Origin: Eggerthellaceae bacterium
GTDB taxonomy: Bacteria > Actinomycetota > Coriobacteriia > Coriobacteriales > Eggerthellaceae
Direction: 5' to 3'
Assembly (NCBI GenBank): GCA_003452695.1
Contig: DMNP01000021.1
Span: forward strand, 1-14,933
DNA length: 14,933 nucleotides
Below are positions 1-6,794 of this stretch, one piece after another; positions within the stretch are counted from its first letter, which is position 1; each line of letters starts with the position of its first letter. The notes beneath the pieces are model-generated. The model had not been told where the DNA came from. It ran no database searches and saw only the letters and a program-made list of their open reading frames with translations. The translations under genes and the position numbers were made by a program.

Positions 1-2
1 TG

Positions 3-644
3 TCGCAGTTCGTGGCAGAGGGCGCCCCGTTCATCACCGGTGGTTTCCTGACCAACAACGACACGGTGAACGGCATGCATCCCTACGGTTCGCCCGAAGT
101 GAGCATGCTCGGCGCGGGCTTCGCCAACGTGCTCCGCTACCTGAAGATTCCGTCCCTGGGCTTCGCAGGCGCCACCGACTCGAAGTGCTCCGACGCGCAG
201 CTGGGCCTGGAATCGGCCATGTCCACGCTTACCGCGGGCCTTGCCGGCAACAACCTTATCCACGGGGCCGGCATCGTCGAAAGCGGCGTGGCTTCCAATC
301 CTGCGCTGCTCGTGCTCGTCGACGAGATTGCATGCGAGACTCGCCGCATAATCCGCGGCGTGGAAATGGACGAGGACCGTCTGGCGCGCGGCGTAATCCA
401 GGATGTCCAGCCCGCTGGCAACTACCTGGCAACCAAGCACACCCGCTACTATTTCCGCAGCGAGCAGTTCTGGCCCACGCTCATGAACCGCAAGCGCTTG
501 GACGACTGGGTAGCCGAAGGATCGCGCACCCTTGGCCAGCGCACCCAGGAGAAGACCGAACAGCTCCTGGCATCGTACAGCCTGCCGACGCTCGACGAAG
601 GCGTTGCGGGCGCAATTGACGAAATCATCGAGAGCGCCAAGTAG
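3..644 (+). CDS. MttB-family (COG5598) methyltransferase, C-terminal part (5' truncated by window)
   Basis: The reading frame is already open at the first complete codon (position 3), and its first residues (SQFVAEGAPFITGG) align with the interior of the complete paralog downstream (QCAREGSPFIMGG). The GTG at 12 is therefore not a start and the gene begins outside the window. MttB-family proteins are TIM-barrel enzymes that move a methyl group from a methylated amine or betaine to a cobalamin-binding protein. Visible family features are YLKIP, the NLIHGAGIVESG block, and a segment GNYLATKHTRYYFR with a following W, which I recall as typical near the C-terminus of this family. The stop is TAG, at the expected family C-terminus, so it is termination and not pyrrolysine decoding. 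The next gene starts 14 bp downstream, with its ribosome site overlapping this stop, so the two are cotranscribed. The substrate cannot be told from sequence. Confidence 0.9.
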   Translation, partial: SQFVAEGAPFITGGFLTNNDTVNGMHPYGSPEVSMLGAGFANVLRYLKIPSLGFAGATDSKCSDAQLGLESAMSTLTAGLAGNNLIHGAGIVESGVASNPALLVLVDEIACETRRIIRGVEMDEDRLARGVIQDVQPAGNYLATKHTRYYFRSEQFWPTLMNRKRLDDWVAEGSRTLGQRTQEKTEQLLASYSLPTLDEGVAGAIDEIIESAK

Positions 645-658
645 GGAGGGAACGTTCA

Positions 659-2146
659 ATGAGATACAGGACTAATCTTAAGGCCAACACCGGCGTGAAG
701 ATGAACGTCTTCACCGAGCAGCAATGCCAGGAACTGGTCTTCGCGGCCGAAGAGGCCATGTGGCTGACCGGCACCGAGTTCCACGACCCCGAGTCACTCG
801 AGATCCTGCGCCATGCCGGCTGCACCATCGACGGCATCATCGCGCACATCCCGCCGCACATCACCGAGCGCGCCATTCAGACGTGCCAGAAGCACATCGT
901 GCTGTGCAACAGCCGCACCGGCGAGCGCGAGCTGTTCCTGGAGGGCGGTAACTCCTACTTTGGTTCGGGTCCCTGCACGCCGTTCACCCGCAACCCCTAT
1001 ACCGGCGAGCGCCATCGCGCCACCCGCCAGAGCGTTGCCTGGGCCACCAAGGTGCTCGACGCGCTGCCCAACATCGACTACGCCATGTCGCTTGGCATCG
1101 TGCAGGACGTATCGCTGCTCGTGTCCGACCGTCACGAGTTCGAGCAGATGGTTCTGAACACCGACAAGCCCATCATCACGGTGTGCAACGACCAGTACGG
1201 CCAGGAAGACAACATCAAGATGGCCGAGATCATCGCCGGTGGCGAGGAGGAGCTGCGCAACCATCCGTTCATCTGCCTGTACGCAGAGCCCATTTCGCCC
1301 GGCGTGCACTGCATCGAAGCCGCGCAGAAGATGGTGTACGGCGCCCGTAAGATGCTGCCCACCATTTACACGCCGTGCATCATGGCCGGTGGCACCGCCC
1401 CGGCAACGCTGGCTGGCGTTATGGTGCAGGGCCTGTGCGAGTCGCTGTCCGGCCTGGTCCTCGGCCAGTGCGCCAGGGAAGGCTCGCCGTTCATCATGGG
1501 CGGCGTCTACACGGTGCTCGACATGGGCTCGACCATCTTCTCGTATGGTGCCCCCGAGCTCGACCTGATGCTCGCCGGCCTGGCCGATGTGGCCCACTAC
1601 CTGAAGATCCCGCTGTTCGGCACCGCCGGCTGCACCGACACCTGCGTCATCGACGAACAGGCGGGCGTCGAGGCCGCGTTGTCCATGGCCATGACCAACA
1701 TGTCCGGCGCCAACTTGAACCACGACACCGGCTATGCCGAGTACGGCACCACGTCTAACCTCGATCTGGTCGTCATCGCCGACGAGGTCCTGGGCATGGC
1801 GCGTCGCCTGACCGCCGGCATCCAGACCACGCCCGAGACGCTGGACCTGAAGGAAATCGAGAAGGTCGGCCCGGGTGGGCGCTTCGAGCCCGCCGAGATT
1901 CCCGAAGAACCCGACGAGGGCACCTTCGAGCCGAAGAACCCGCGCGTCGACTACCAGGCACGCCTGGTGGACCGCGGCGCCCGCGAGATTTGGGAGAAGG
2001 CCGGCGGAAAGACCCTGACCCAGGTCGCCAACGAAAAGGTTCGCGACATCATCGAGAACCACGAGCCCGAGCCTCTGGAGAAGGGCCTGGCCGCGAAGAT
2101 TCGCGATTGCGTTGAAAACGCAGTTGGTCACGTACCTGGCGAATAA
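659..2146 (+). CDS. MttB-family methyltransferase (non-pyrrolysine), divergent C-terminal segment
   Basis: The protein has 495 residues, full family length. The start ATG has an AGGGAGGG ribosome site (643-650) eight bases upstream. Family signs are FHDPESLEILRHAGC near residues 40-55, the GGNSYFGSGPC block, the AGGTAPATLAGVMVQG block mid-protein, EGSPFIMGG, and NLNHDTGYAEYG. The expected role is transfer of a methyl group from a quaternary or tertiary amine to a cognate corrinoid protein in the cytoplasm. The frame has no internal TAG and ends in TAA, so it belongs with the non-pyrrolysine homologs (MtgB-like). Unlike the upstream paralog, residues about 404-445 lack the GNYL...HT...FR segment and carry an acidic, proline-rich stretch (EPAEIPEEPDEGTFEPKNP) instead. 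This may change the substrate, the partner or the activity. Family assignment is secure; the substrate is unknown. Confidence 0.93.
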   Translation: MRYRTNLKANTGVKMNVFTEQQCQELVFAAEEAMWLTGTEFHDPESLEILRHAGCTIDGIIAHIPPHITERAIQTCQKHIVLCNSRTGERELFLEGGNSYFGSGPCTPFTRNPYTGERHRATRQSVAWATKVLDALPNIDYAMSLGIVQDVSLLVSDRHEFEQMVLNTDKPIITVCNDQYGQEDNIKMAEIIAGGEEELRNHPFICLYAEPISPGVHCIEAAQKMVYGARKMLPTIYTPCIMAGGTAPATLAGVMVQGLCESLSGLVLGQCAREGSPFIMGGVYTVLDMGSTIFSYGAPELDLMLAGLADVAHYLKIPLFGTAGCTDTCVIDEQAGVEAALSMAMTNMSGANLNHDTGYAEYGTTSNLDLVVIADEVLGMARRLTAGIQTTPETLDLKEIEKVGPGGRFEPAEIPEEPDEGTFEPKNPRVDYQARLVDRGAREIWEKAGGKTLTQVANEKVRDIIENHEPEPLEKGLAAKIRDCVENAVGHVPGE

Positions 2147-2208
2147 GCCATCGGGCAGCCAAAGCCCCGGGGCGCTCTCAAGAAATATCTAGGGGGGCGC
2201 CCGCATTC

Positions 2209-2239
2209 GATGGGCCGGAGGCGTGTCTTCCGGCCCATC
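2209..2239 (+). other. Intergenic hairpin between the MttB-like and HyuA-like genes
   Basis: An 11-bp perfect stem (2209-2219 with 2229-2239, GATGGGCCGGA against TCCGGCCCATC) encloses a 9-base loop. No T-run follows, so it is not a standard intrinsic terminator. A shorter inverted repeat (GGGCGC 2170-2175 with GCGCCC 2197-2202) lies just upstream. In the 145-bp gap it could slow transcription or set a transcript-processing or stability point between the methyltransferase and the ASKHA gene. Confidence 0.5.
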
Positions 2240-2291
2240 CTGCAACGTCCAGACTATGAGAGCCGCATCCGGCGGCGGGGAGGAGACGATC

Positions 2292-4331
2292 ATGTCCTTA
2301 GTGCTCGGAATCGATACGGGGGGTACCTATACCGATGGAGTCGTGTTCGACCGGGCCAATCGCAAGGTGCTCGCTAAGGCCAAGAGCCGCACGACGCGCG
2401 ACGACCTCAGCCGCGGCATAACGAGCTGCATAAACCTTGTGGAGTTCGATGACTACGACGCCATCGAAATCGTCTCGCTTTCCACGACGCTGGCCACCAA
2501 CGCCATCGTCGAAGGCGCCGGCTGCGAGGTCGGCCTGCTGATGATCGGCTTCGAGCTGGACAGCCGCTGGGAGGTGCCCGCCACCGAGGTGCACGTCGTG
2601 GAAGGCGGCCATTCGGTGAAGGGCCTGGAGCGCAAGCCCTTCGACGAGGAGGCGGCCCGTGCCGCGCTCGAAGAGATGCGCGGCAAGGTGGACGCCGTCG
2701 CCATTTCGGGGTACCTGAGCATCCGCAATCCCGAACACGAGTTGCGGGCCAAGGAGCTGGTGAAGGAAGTGCTCGAAGTGCCGGTCGTGTGCGCCCACGA
2801 CCTTACGCGTTCGCTCGGCATTCACGAGCGCACCGTAACGGCGGTGCTGAACGCCAAGCTCATGCCCATCATCGACAACCTGTTGAAGGCCGTGCGCCGC
2901 TCGCTCGACGCCAAGGGCATAAAGGCGCCCATCATGGTCGTGCGCGGTGACGGCACGCTCATCGGCGAGAGCAAGGCCAAGGACAAGCCCATCGAGACGC
3001 TGCTTTCGGGGCCTGCCGCCTCGATTATCGGCGCCACCTTCCTGTCCGGCGTGGACAACGGCTTCGTGCTGGACATGGGCGGCACGACCACCGACGTGGC
3101 GGTTACCAAAAACGGCGTGCCGCGCATCGACGAAGAGGGCGCCAACGTCGGCAATTTCTTCACGCGGGTGAAGGCGGCTGCCATCTCGACCTTCGGCCTG
3201 GGCGGCGACAGCTACATCCAGATGGACATGAACCGCAAGTTGAAGATCGGGCCGCAGCGCGTGCATCCGCTGTGCGATGCCGTGATGAAGCACCCGTACC
3301 TGTACCACGAGCTGGAACTCATCGACATACCCTTCGGATACCTGCTGAACTACGACCAGGTGGTGGATTGCTTCCAGATTAACAATCGCGATGCCACCAT
3401 CGTCTTCACGGATTTGGAACGCAGGGCCGTTGCCGCACTTGAGGATGGACCGCACAACATCTTCGTGCTGGCAGAGAAACTCGGGACCCTGCCCAACCTG
3501 CTTGATTTGCGCCGACTGGTCAACGCGGGAGTATTGGGCAGGATCTCGATCACCCCCACGGACCTCCTGCACGCCTGCGGCGAGCTGGACCTGTGGGATT
3601 CGCGTGCTTCGAAGCTGGCCGTGAAGAAGCTGGCGAAGCGCTTCAACGAGGACTACGACTCCTTCGTAACCCGGGCCATCGATGCCGTGGTCGACCGCCT
3701 CTGCTACACGAGCGTGCAAAGCCTCGTGAACTACGAGGGCGGGCAGTTCGACCTGCTCGAAGACACGGGCGCGAAGTTCTTCTTCGACAAGCAGCTGCAT
3801 CCGCGCGAAAACGACTACGTGCATGCGTCGTTCAACATCACCCTGCCGCTTATCGCCATCGGCGCTCCGGTGAAGTCCTGGGTGCCGCGCGCTGCCGCGC
3901 GCATCGGGTGCAAGCTGTTCATTCCCGAGAACGCCGAAGTGGCCAACGCCGTGGGATCGGCCGTGGCGCGCGTCATCGAAAACGTTCGCATCCTCATCAC
4001 GCCCGGAGAGAACAACGACGGTTTCAACCTGCACTCGGCCTACGAGCGCAAGTTTTTCACGACGCTGGACGAGGCGAAGGAATACGGCAAGGATTTCGCG
4101 CAGAAGCAGGTGCTGCAGAACGCCAAGGAAAACGGCGCGCGCAACGTGGAGCTTACCGTGAACTGCGAAGACATCTTCGCGAAATCGGGCGCCGAGGAAA
4201 ACGACATCTATCTGGAAACGCGCATCGAGGGCCTGGCCACCGAGATTCCCGATTGGGAGCACGAAGAGCACGAAGAGCACTTCTTCGTGGACACGCGCCA
4301 GGTGGGCCTCGTGTCCGACGATTCCAACTAG
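2292..4331 (+). CDS. Hydantoinase/oxoprolinase-family ASKHA ATPase (HyuA-like), stand-alone
   Basis: I chose the ATG at 2292 (679 residues) because GGGGAGGAG sits six bases upstream and the family's first motif follows at once. An in-frame start at 2223 would add an unconserved leader. Residues 8-17 (DTGGTYTDGV) are the phosphate-1 loop and 261-270 (DMGGTTTDVAV) the phosphate-2 loop of the acetate kinase/Hsp70/actin fold. NAVGSAVARV near residue 550 fits the C-terminal conserved block. Family members hydrolyse ATP to open cyclic amides, usually with a HyuB partner; no HyuB gene is here. The gene sits between corrinoid methyltransferase genes, so an ATP-dependent activator of the corrinoid protein (as RACo and RamA are in other systems, though this protein has no ferredoxin domain) is plausible but inferred. 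Hydrolysis of a cyclic methylated amide that feeds the methyltransferases is the alternative. The tail has an odd EHEEHEEH run (656-663). The stop is TAG. Confidence 0.88.
   Translation: MSLVLGIDTGGTYTDGVVFDRANRKVLAKAKSRTTRDDLSRGITSCINLVEFDDYDAIEIVSLSTTLATNAIVEGAGCEVGLLMIGFELDSRWEVPATEVHVVEGGHSVKGLERKPFDEEAARAALEEMRGKVDAVAISGYLSIRNPEHELRAKELVKEVLEVPVVCAHDLTRSLGIHERTVTAVLNAKLMPIIDNLLKAVRRSLDAKGIKAPIMVVRGDGTLIGESKAKDKPIETLLSGPAASIIGATFLSGVDNGFVLDMGGTTTDVAVTKNGVPRIDEEGANVGNFFTRVKAAAISTFGLGGDSYIQMDMNRKLKIGPQRVHPLCDAVMKHPYLYHELELIDIPFGYLLNYDQVVDCFQINNRDATIVFTDLERRAVAALEDGPHNIFVLAEKLGTLPNLLDLRRLVNAGVLGRISITPTDLLHACGELDLWDSRASKLAVKKLAKRFNEDYDSFVTRAIDAVVDRLCYTSVQSLVNYEGGQFDLLEDTGAKFFFDKQLHPRENDYVHASFNITLPLIAIGAPVKSWVPRAAARIGCKLFIPENAEVANAVGSAVARVIENVRILITPGENNDGFNLHSAYERKFFTTLDEAKEYGKDFAQKQVLQNAKENGARNVELTVNCEDIFAKSGAEENDIYLETRIEGLATEIPDWEHEEHEEHFFVDTRQVGLVSDDSN
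4257..4280 (+). repeat. 9-bp in-frame tandem repeat encoding a His/Glu tail
   Basis: GAGCACGAA is repeated 2.67 times without mismatch inside the HyuA-like gene. It encodes E-H-E-E-H-E-E-H at residues 656-663, about 15 residues before the stop. It lies outside the conserved ASKHA core. It may bind metal, or it may be a simple slippage expansion. Confidence 0.7.
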
Positions 4332-4395
4332 GACAGAGCAGGGAGTCACGTTTCGAGGCAAGGACCGGAACGCAGAGCGAGAAAGGAACGCAACG

Positions 4396-5196
4396 ATGAT
4401 TATTATTGGCGAGAAGATTAACGGTTTCATTCCCAAGACGCTGGAGGCCATCCAGAACCGCGACGACGACTACATCCGCGAAATCGCGAAGAAGCAGGCC
4501 GACGCGGGCGCGACCTACATCGACGTGTGCGCGGGCGTGGAACCCGAGCAGGAATACGAGGCCATGGAGTGGCTCATCGACCTGGTCCAGAGCGTAACCG
4601 ACACGCCGTTGTGCCTGGACAGCCCCGATCCGCAGGTAATCGTCGACATGATGCCGCGCGCCAATGCCGTGGGCTGCCTGAACTCCATTTCCATGGAAAA
4701 GAACAAGTGCGAGGTCATCTTACCGGCCATTGCGGGCACCGATTGGAAGGTAGTCGCCCTTACCTGCGACGACACGGGCATCCCGGACGATCCGGAGACC
4801 AAGTTCAAGATTGCCTCCCAGATCATGGAAAAAGCGGACGAATTCGGCGTTCCGCACGACAACATCCTGTTCGATCCGCTGGTCACCACGCTCGGCACCA
4901 ACCAGGAATCGATGGTCAGCTTCATTAAGACGATGCAGATGATAAAGGACGCCTTCCCCGATGTTCATATCACGTCGGGCTTGTCCAACATCAGCTACGG
5001 CCTGCCGTACCGCAAGGCCATCAACATGCAGTTCCTGTCGCTGTGCATGTACAACGGCATGGACAGCGCCATCATGGACCCGATGTCGCAGGACATGCTG
5101 GCCGCCATGTACGCGACCGAGGCGCTGATGGGCGACGACCCCTTCTGCAAAGGCTATCTCACCGCCTTCCGCAACAAGCTGTTCGGCAATCGCTAG
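4396..5196 (+). CDS. Methyl-THF:corrinoid methyltransferase (AcsE/MtgA-like, pterin-binding domain)
   Basis: The protein has 266 residues, close to the usual length of AcsE and MtgA. The start ATG follows AAAGGA with about eight bases of spacing. It is a single dihydropteroate-synthase-like TIM barrel. Conserved pterin-site positions are present: D75 in LCLDSPDP, N96 in CLNSIS, D160 in LFDPLVT and N198 in GLSNISYGLP, numbering almost the same as Moorella AcsE as I recall it. It should move the methyl group between a methyl-corrinoid protein and tetrahydrofolate, completing the route started by the MttB proteins and feeding the Wood-Ljungdahl methyl branch or one-carbon pool. It is the fourth gene of the operon, 64 bp after the HyuA-like gene. 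The stop is TAG. An AcsE proper would sit with acs genes; the neighbours favour the MtgA-type role. Confidence 0.92.
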   Translation: MIIIGEKINGFIPKTLEAIQNRDDDYIREIAKKQADAGATYIDVCAGVEPEQEYEAMEWLIDLVQSVTDTPLCLDSPDPQVIVDMMPRANAVGCLNSISMEKNKCEVILPAIAGTDWKVVALTCDDTGIPDDPETKFKIASQIMEKADEFGVPHDNILFDPLVTTLGTNQESMVSFIKTMQMIKDAFPDVHITSGLSNISYGLPYRKAINMQFLSLCMYNGMDSAIMDPMSQDMLAAMYATEALMGDDPFCKGYLTAFRNKLFGNR

Positions 5197-5338
5197 GATT
5201 CTTCCCGGTTGCAATCGTGCAAGAAAACACCAGTTTCGAGCCACGGATTGCATAGTAGTCCAGATGCCCTGCCGACTACAATTGTCTTGTTGGCCGACGT
5301 GGGCAACAGGCATGGAGGCTCTTTAAGGAGGTATCGAC
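5197..5338 (+). promoter_or_regulatory. Leader of the 77-residue ORF with weak promoter candidate
   Basis: This 142-bp gap is long for an operon that is otherwise tight. It holds a good -10-like TACAAT (5277-5282) but no fitting -35 at 16-18 bp. A small imperfect hairpin follows (about 5288-5308, TGTTG paired with CAACA). The small gene could therefore have its own promoter as well as readthrough. The evidence is weak. Confidence 0.25.
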
Positions 5339-5572
5339 ATGAGGTTTCACCTGACGGGAATCGACGAAGGCAAGCGGCAGATCCACATGGCGGCAGACGA
5401 CAAGTCGATGGACGTGACCATCGACGCGGCCGGCGAGGCGTGGACGGGGAAGGCAACCGACCTGGAGGTTCTGAACGCCCCGAACGGCGCGACGGTGTAC
5501 TACATTGCCGATGACGGTACGAAATCGTACAAGAACTACCGCTTCGATGCCGAGGGCGCAACAGTCGTCTAA
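5339..5572 (+). CDS. Small acidic protein of unknown function, last gene of the methyltransferase operon
   Basis: The protein has 77 residues. A near-perfect ribosome site AAGGAGG (5325-5331) lies seven bases before the ATG, the strongest in the window, and a terminator follows 30 bp after the stop, so I regard it as a real gene. I do not recognise the family. The protein is acidic and looks like alternating beta strands (RFHLTG, QIHMAAD, MDVTID, TVYYIAD), with no signal peptide, membrane segment or cysteine. It could be a small beta-barrel accessory of the methyltransferase system; that is a guess from position only. Confidence 0.75.
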   Translation: MRFHLTGIDEGKRQIHMAADDKSMDVTIDAAGEAWTGKATDLEVLNAPNGATVYYIADDGTKSYKNYRFDAEGATVV

Positions 5573-5601
5573 GCGCGAAGGACGTTTGAAGGGAACATTA
5601 C

Positions 5602-5635
5602 AAAGGGCTGCCGATTCCAGGGGGCAGCCCTTTTT
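5602..5635 (+). terminator. Intrinsic terminator of the methyltransferase operon
   Basis: An 11-bp perfect stem (AAAGGGCTGCC 5602-5612 with GGCAGCCCTTT 5623-5633) encloses a 10-base loop and runs into TTTTT at 5631-5635. It lies 30 bp after the stop of the 77-residue gene. The A-run at the left foot gives weak bidirectional potential for the convergent gene ending at 5816. Confidence 0.9.
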
Positions 5636-5709
5636 CTTGCCAGCGCAAGCGCGCGGCAAAAGCGCGCGGCCACGCAGATGGGGGATGGGGTGGTGCGCTG
5701 CGGGGCTCG

Positions 5710-5756
5710 GACACCGCTTCGCGGAGGCAAAGCCGATGAACGGCCGAAGCGGTGTC
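5710..5756. repeat. 12-bp inverted repeat between convergent genes
   Basis: GACACCGCTTCG (5710-5721) is the exact reverse complement of 5745-5756, with 23 bases between. A second short hairpin (GCACCC 5766-5771 with GGGTGC 5776-5781, GACG loop) follows. Neither has a T-run on either strand. They probably act as a transcript end or processing structure for the minus-strand gene ending at 5816. Confidence 0.5.
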
Positions 5757-5815
5757 TTCTGCCCTGCACCCGACGGGGTGCTTCGAATACGCGGCCCCCT
5801 GAAGGCGGCACCTTC

Positions 5816-6703
5816 CTAGCGCACGATGACGGGAAGCCAGGGAAGGGATAGGTTCGCGCGCTTGTGCCGTGGCACGCCGCCATGGGCCGTGATGTAGTAG
5901 TCGCCCGGCTCGTCCAGCGAAAAGGTAACGAAGCCCTCTTCGTCCGTCACGGCTCCGGGGATGTCCGACAGCTCGAAGGTGGATGTGTCCACGATTGCCA
6001 GCTGCGATTGCGGGATGGCCGATACCATGCGCTGCTCGATGCGGTCTTCGTGTTGGTACGGCCCGCCGATCACGAACAGGAAGCCCTCGTGGCGAATGGT
6101 GATAGGCTGCCCCGGAGCCACTTCCGCATAGCGGATCCAGCTGCCGTCCGGGTTCATGAAATACGTGTAGTAGTCCATGCCCACGCTGTTCGGGAAGCTG
6201 AACACTTCCACGACATCCAGGTCGTAGACGGGCGTCTCGCCGTAGCCGAGCCCCCGGTAGCCGATGCGGCCGTATTCGCTTTCGGAGTCGTAGGAGTACT
6301 GGCCGTTCACCACGAAGCAGGTGAAGAGGCCCGGCACGCCGAGCATGCGCTGCAGGATGCCGTCCTCGTCCACGTCGAGCAGCTCGCGGCAGTTCTCTTC
6401 GTCGAAGTTGTCGCCCAGTATGAATTCATGCGCCTGGGTTATCACGTCGAGCATCGAAGGGGCCTGTCCATAGGGGATGCCGTCTTCGTAGCCGTACCAT
6501 TCGGCCGAGTCGGCGCGGATGTCGACGGGGGCGTAGGGAATGAACTTGAACTGTCCGTCGTACTGCACCGATAACACGATGCGCGCCGTCGTAACGGCTT
6601 GGAGTCGGTCGGGTTTTATCCGCGGTATGCGCGCGGTTTGCGTGGACCTTCCGAATGCATGCATGATGTATCGGGAGATGCGGCCCTCGGTCGATTCGCC
6701 CAT
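5816..6703 (-). CDS. Cytoplasmic three-part beta-rich protein with DUF4430/transcobalamin-C-like middle and Ig-like end (paralog 1)
   Basis: I chose the ATG at 6703 (295 residues); the frame stays open to an ATG at 6742 (308), but that codon lies inside a TGCTATACT promoter-like element and has no ribosome site, whereas GGGGG precedes 6703. The protein is clearly paralogous to the plus-strand gene at 7714: shared blocks include LDVITQAHE (85-93), FVVNGQYSY (130-138), VVEVFSF (164-170), GMDYYTYFM (175-183) and GGPYQHEDRI. The AHE...VNG...EVF pattern resembles DUF4430 domains, related to the transcobalamin C-terminal fold, and residues 249-295 (AVTDEEGFVTFSLDEPGDYY) look like a bacterial Ig-like domain. 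Compared with the paralog it has about 38 extra basic N-terminal residues. There is no signal peptide. It lies directly downstream of a MetH-activation-like gene. The function is unknown; corrinoid binding is inference. The stop is TAG. Confidence 0.8.
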   Translation of the reverse strand: MGESTEGRISRYIMHAFGRSTQTARIPRIKPDRLQAVTTARIVLSVQYDGQFKFIPYAPVDIRADSAEWYGYEDGIPYGQAPSMLDVITQAHEFILGDNFDEENCRELLDVDEDGILQRMLGVPGLFTCFVVNGQYSYDSESEYGRIGYRGLGYGETPVYDLDVVEVFSFPNSVGMDYYTYFMNPDGSWIRYAEVAPGQPITIRHEGFLFVIGGPYQHEDRIEQRMVSAIPQSQLAIVDTSTFELSDIPGAVTDEEGFVTFSLDEPGDYYITAHGGVPRHKRANLSLPWLPVIVR

Positions 6704-6732
6704 GGCGCCCCCGTTCATTGCGACTTTATTGC

Positions 6733-6741
6733 AGTATAGCA
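6733..6741 (-). promoter_or_regulatory. Extended -10 promoter element upstream of paralog 1
   Basis: On the minus strand TGCTATACT reads from 6741 to 6733, an extended -10 with five of six consensus bases. The surrounding 6720-6795 stretch is AT-rich for this window. The -35 region is poor (TTGGTA with a 20-bp spacer). The same hexamer precedes two other genes here (7501-7506 minus, 8670-8675 plus). If used, transcription starts near 6726 and translation must start at 6718 or 6703. Confidence 0.4.
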
Positions 6742-6794
6742 TTGGCGTTCGGGGGCGATACCAAAATAGTTGTAACGAAGAGAGCGATTAATTA

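Noticed and set aside
12..14. GTG as start of the first gene
   Set aside because: The frame is open upstream and aligns with the middle of the paralog, so the gene is cut by the window edge.
642..644. TAG at the end of the first MttB-like gene as a pyrrolysine codon
   Set aside because: It falls at the family's normal C-terminus and is followed at once by the next gene's ribosome site. TAG is a common stop here.
2298..4451. 717-codon open frame on the minus strand opposite the HyuA-like gene
   Set aside because: The plus-strand protein has clear ASKHA motifs and a ribosome site. The minus frame is His/Val/Arg-rich with no recognisable domain, a codon-bias shadow. The same holds for minus-strand frames at 794-2131 and 8445-10010.
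5197..5338. Cobalamin riboswitch in the operon gap
   Set aside because: I see no B12-box-like sequence, and 142 bp would be short for one. It contains only small imperfect hairpins.
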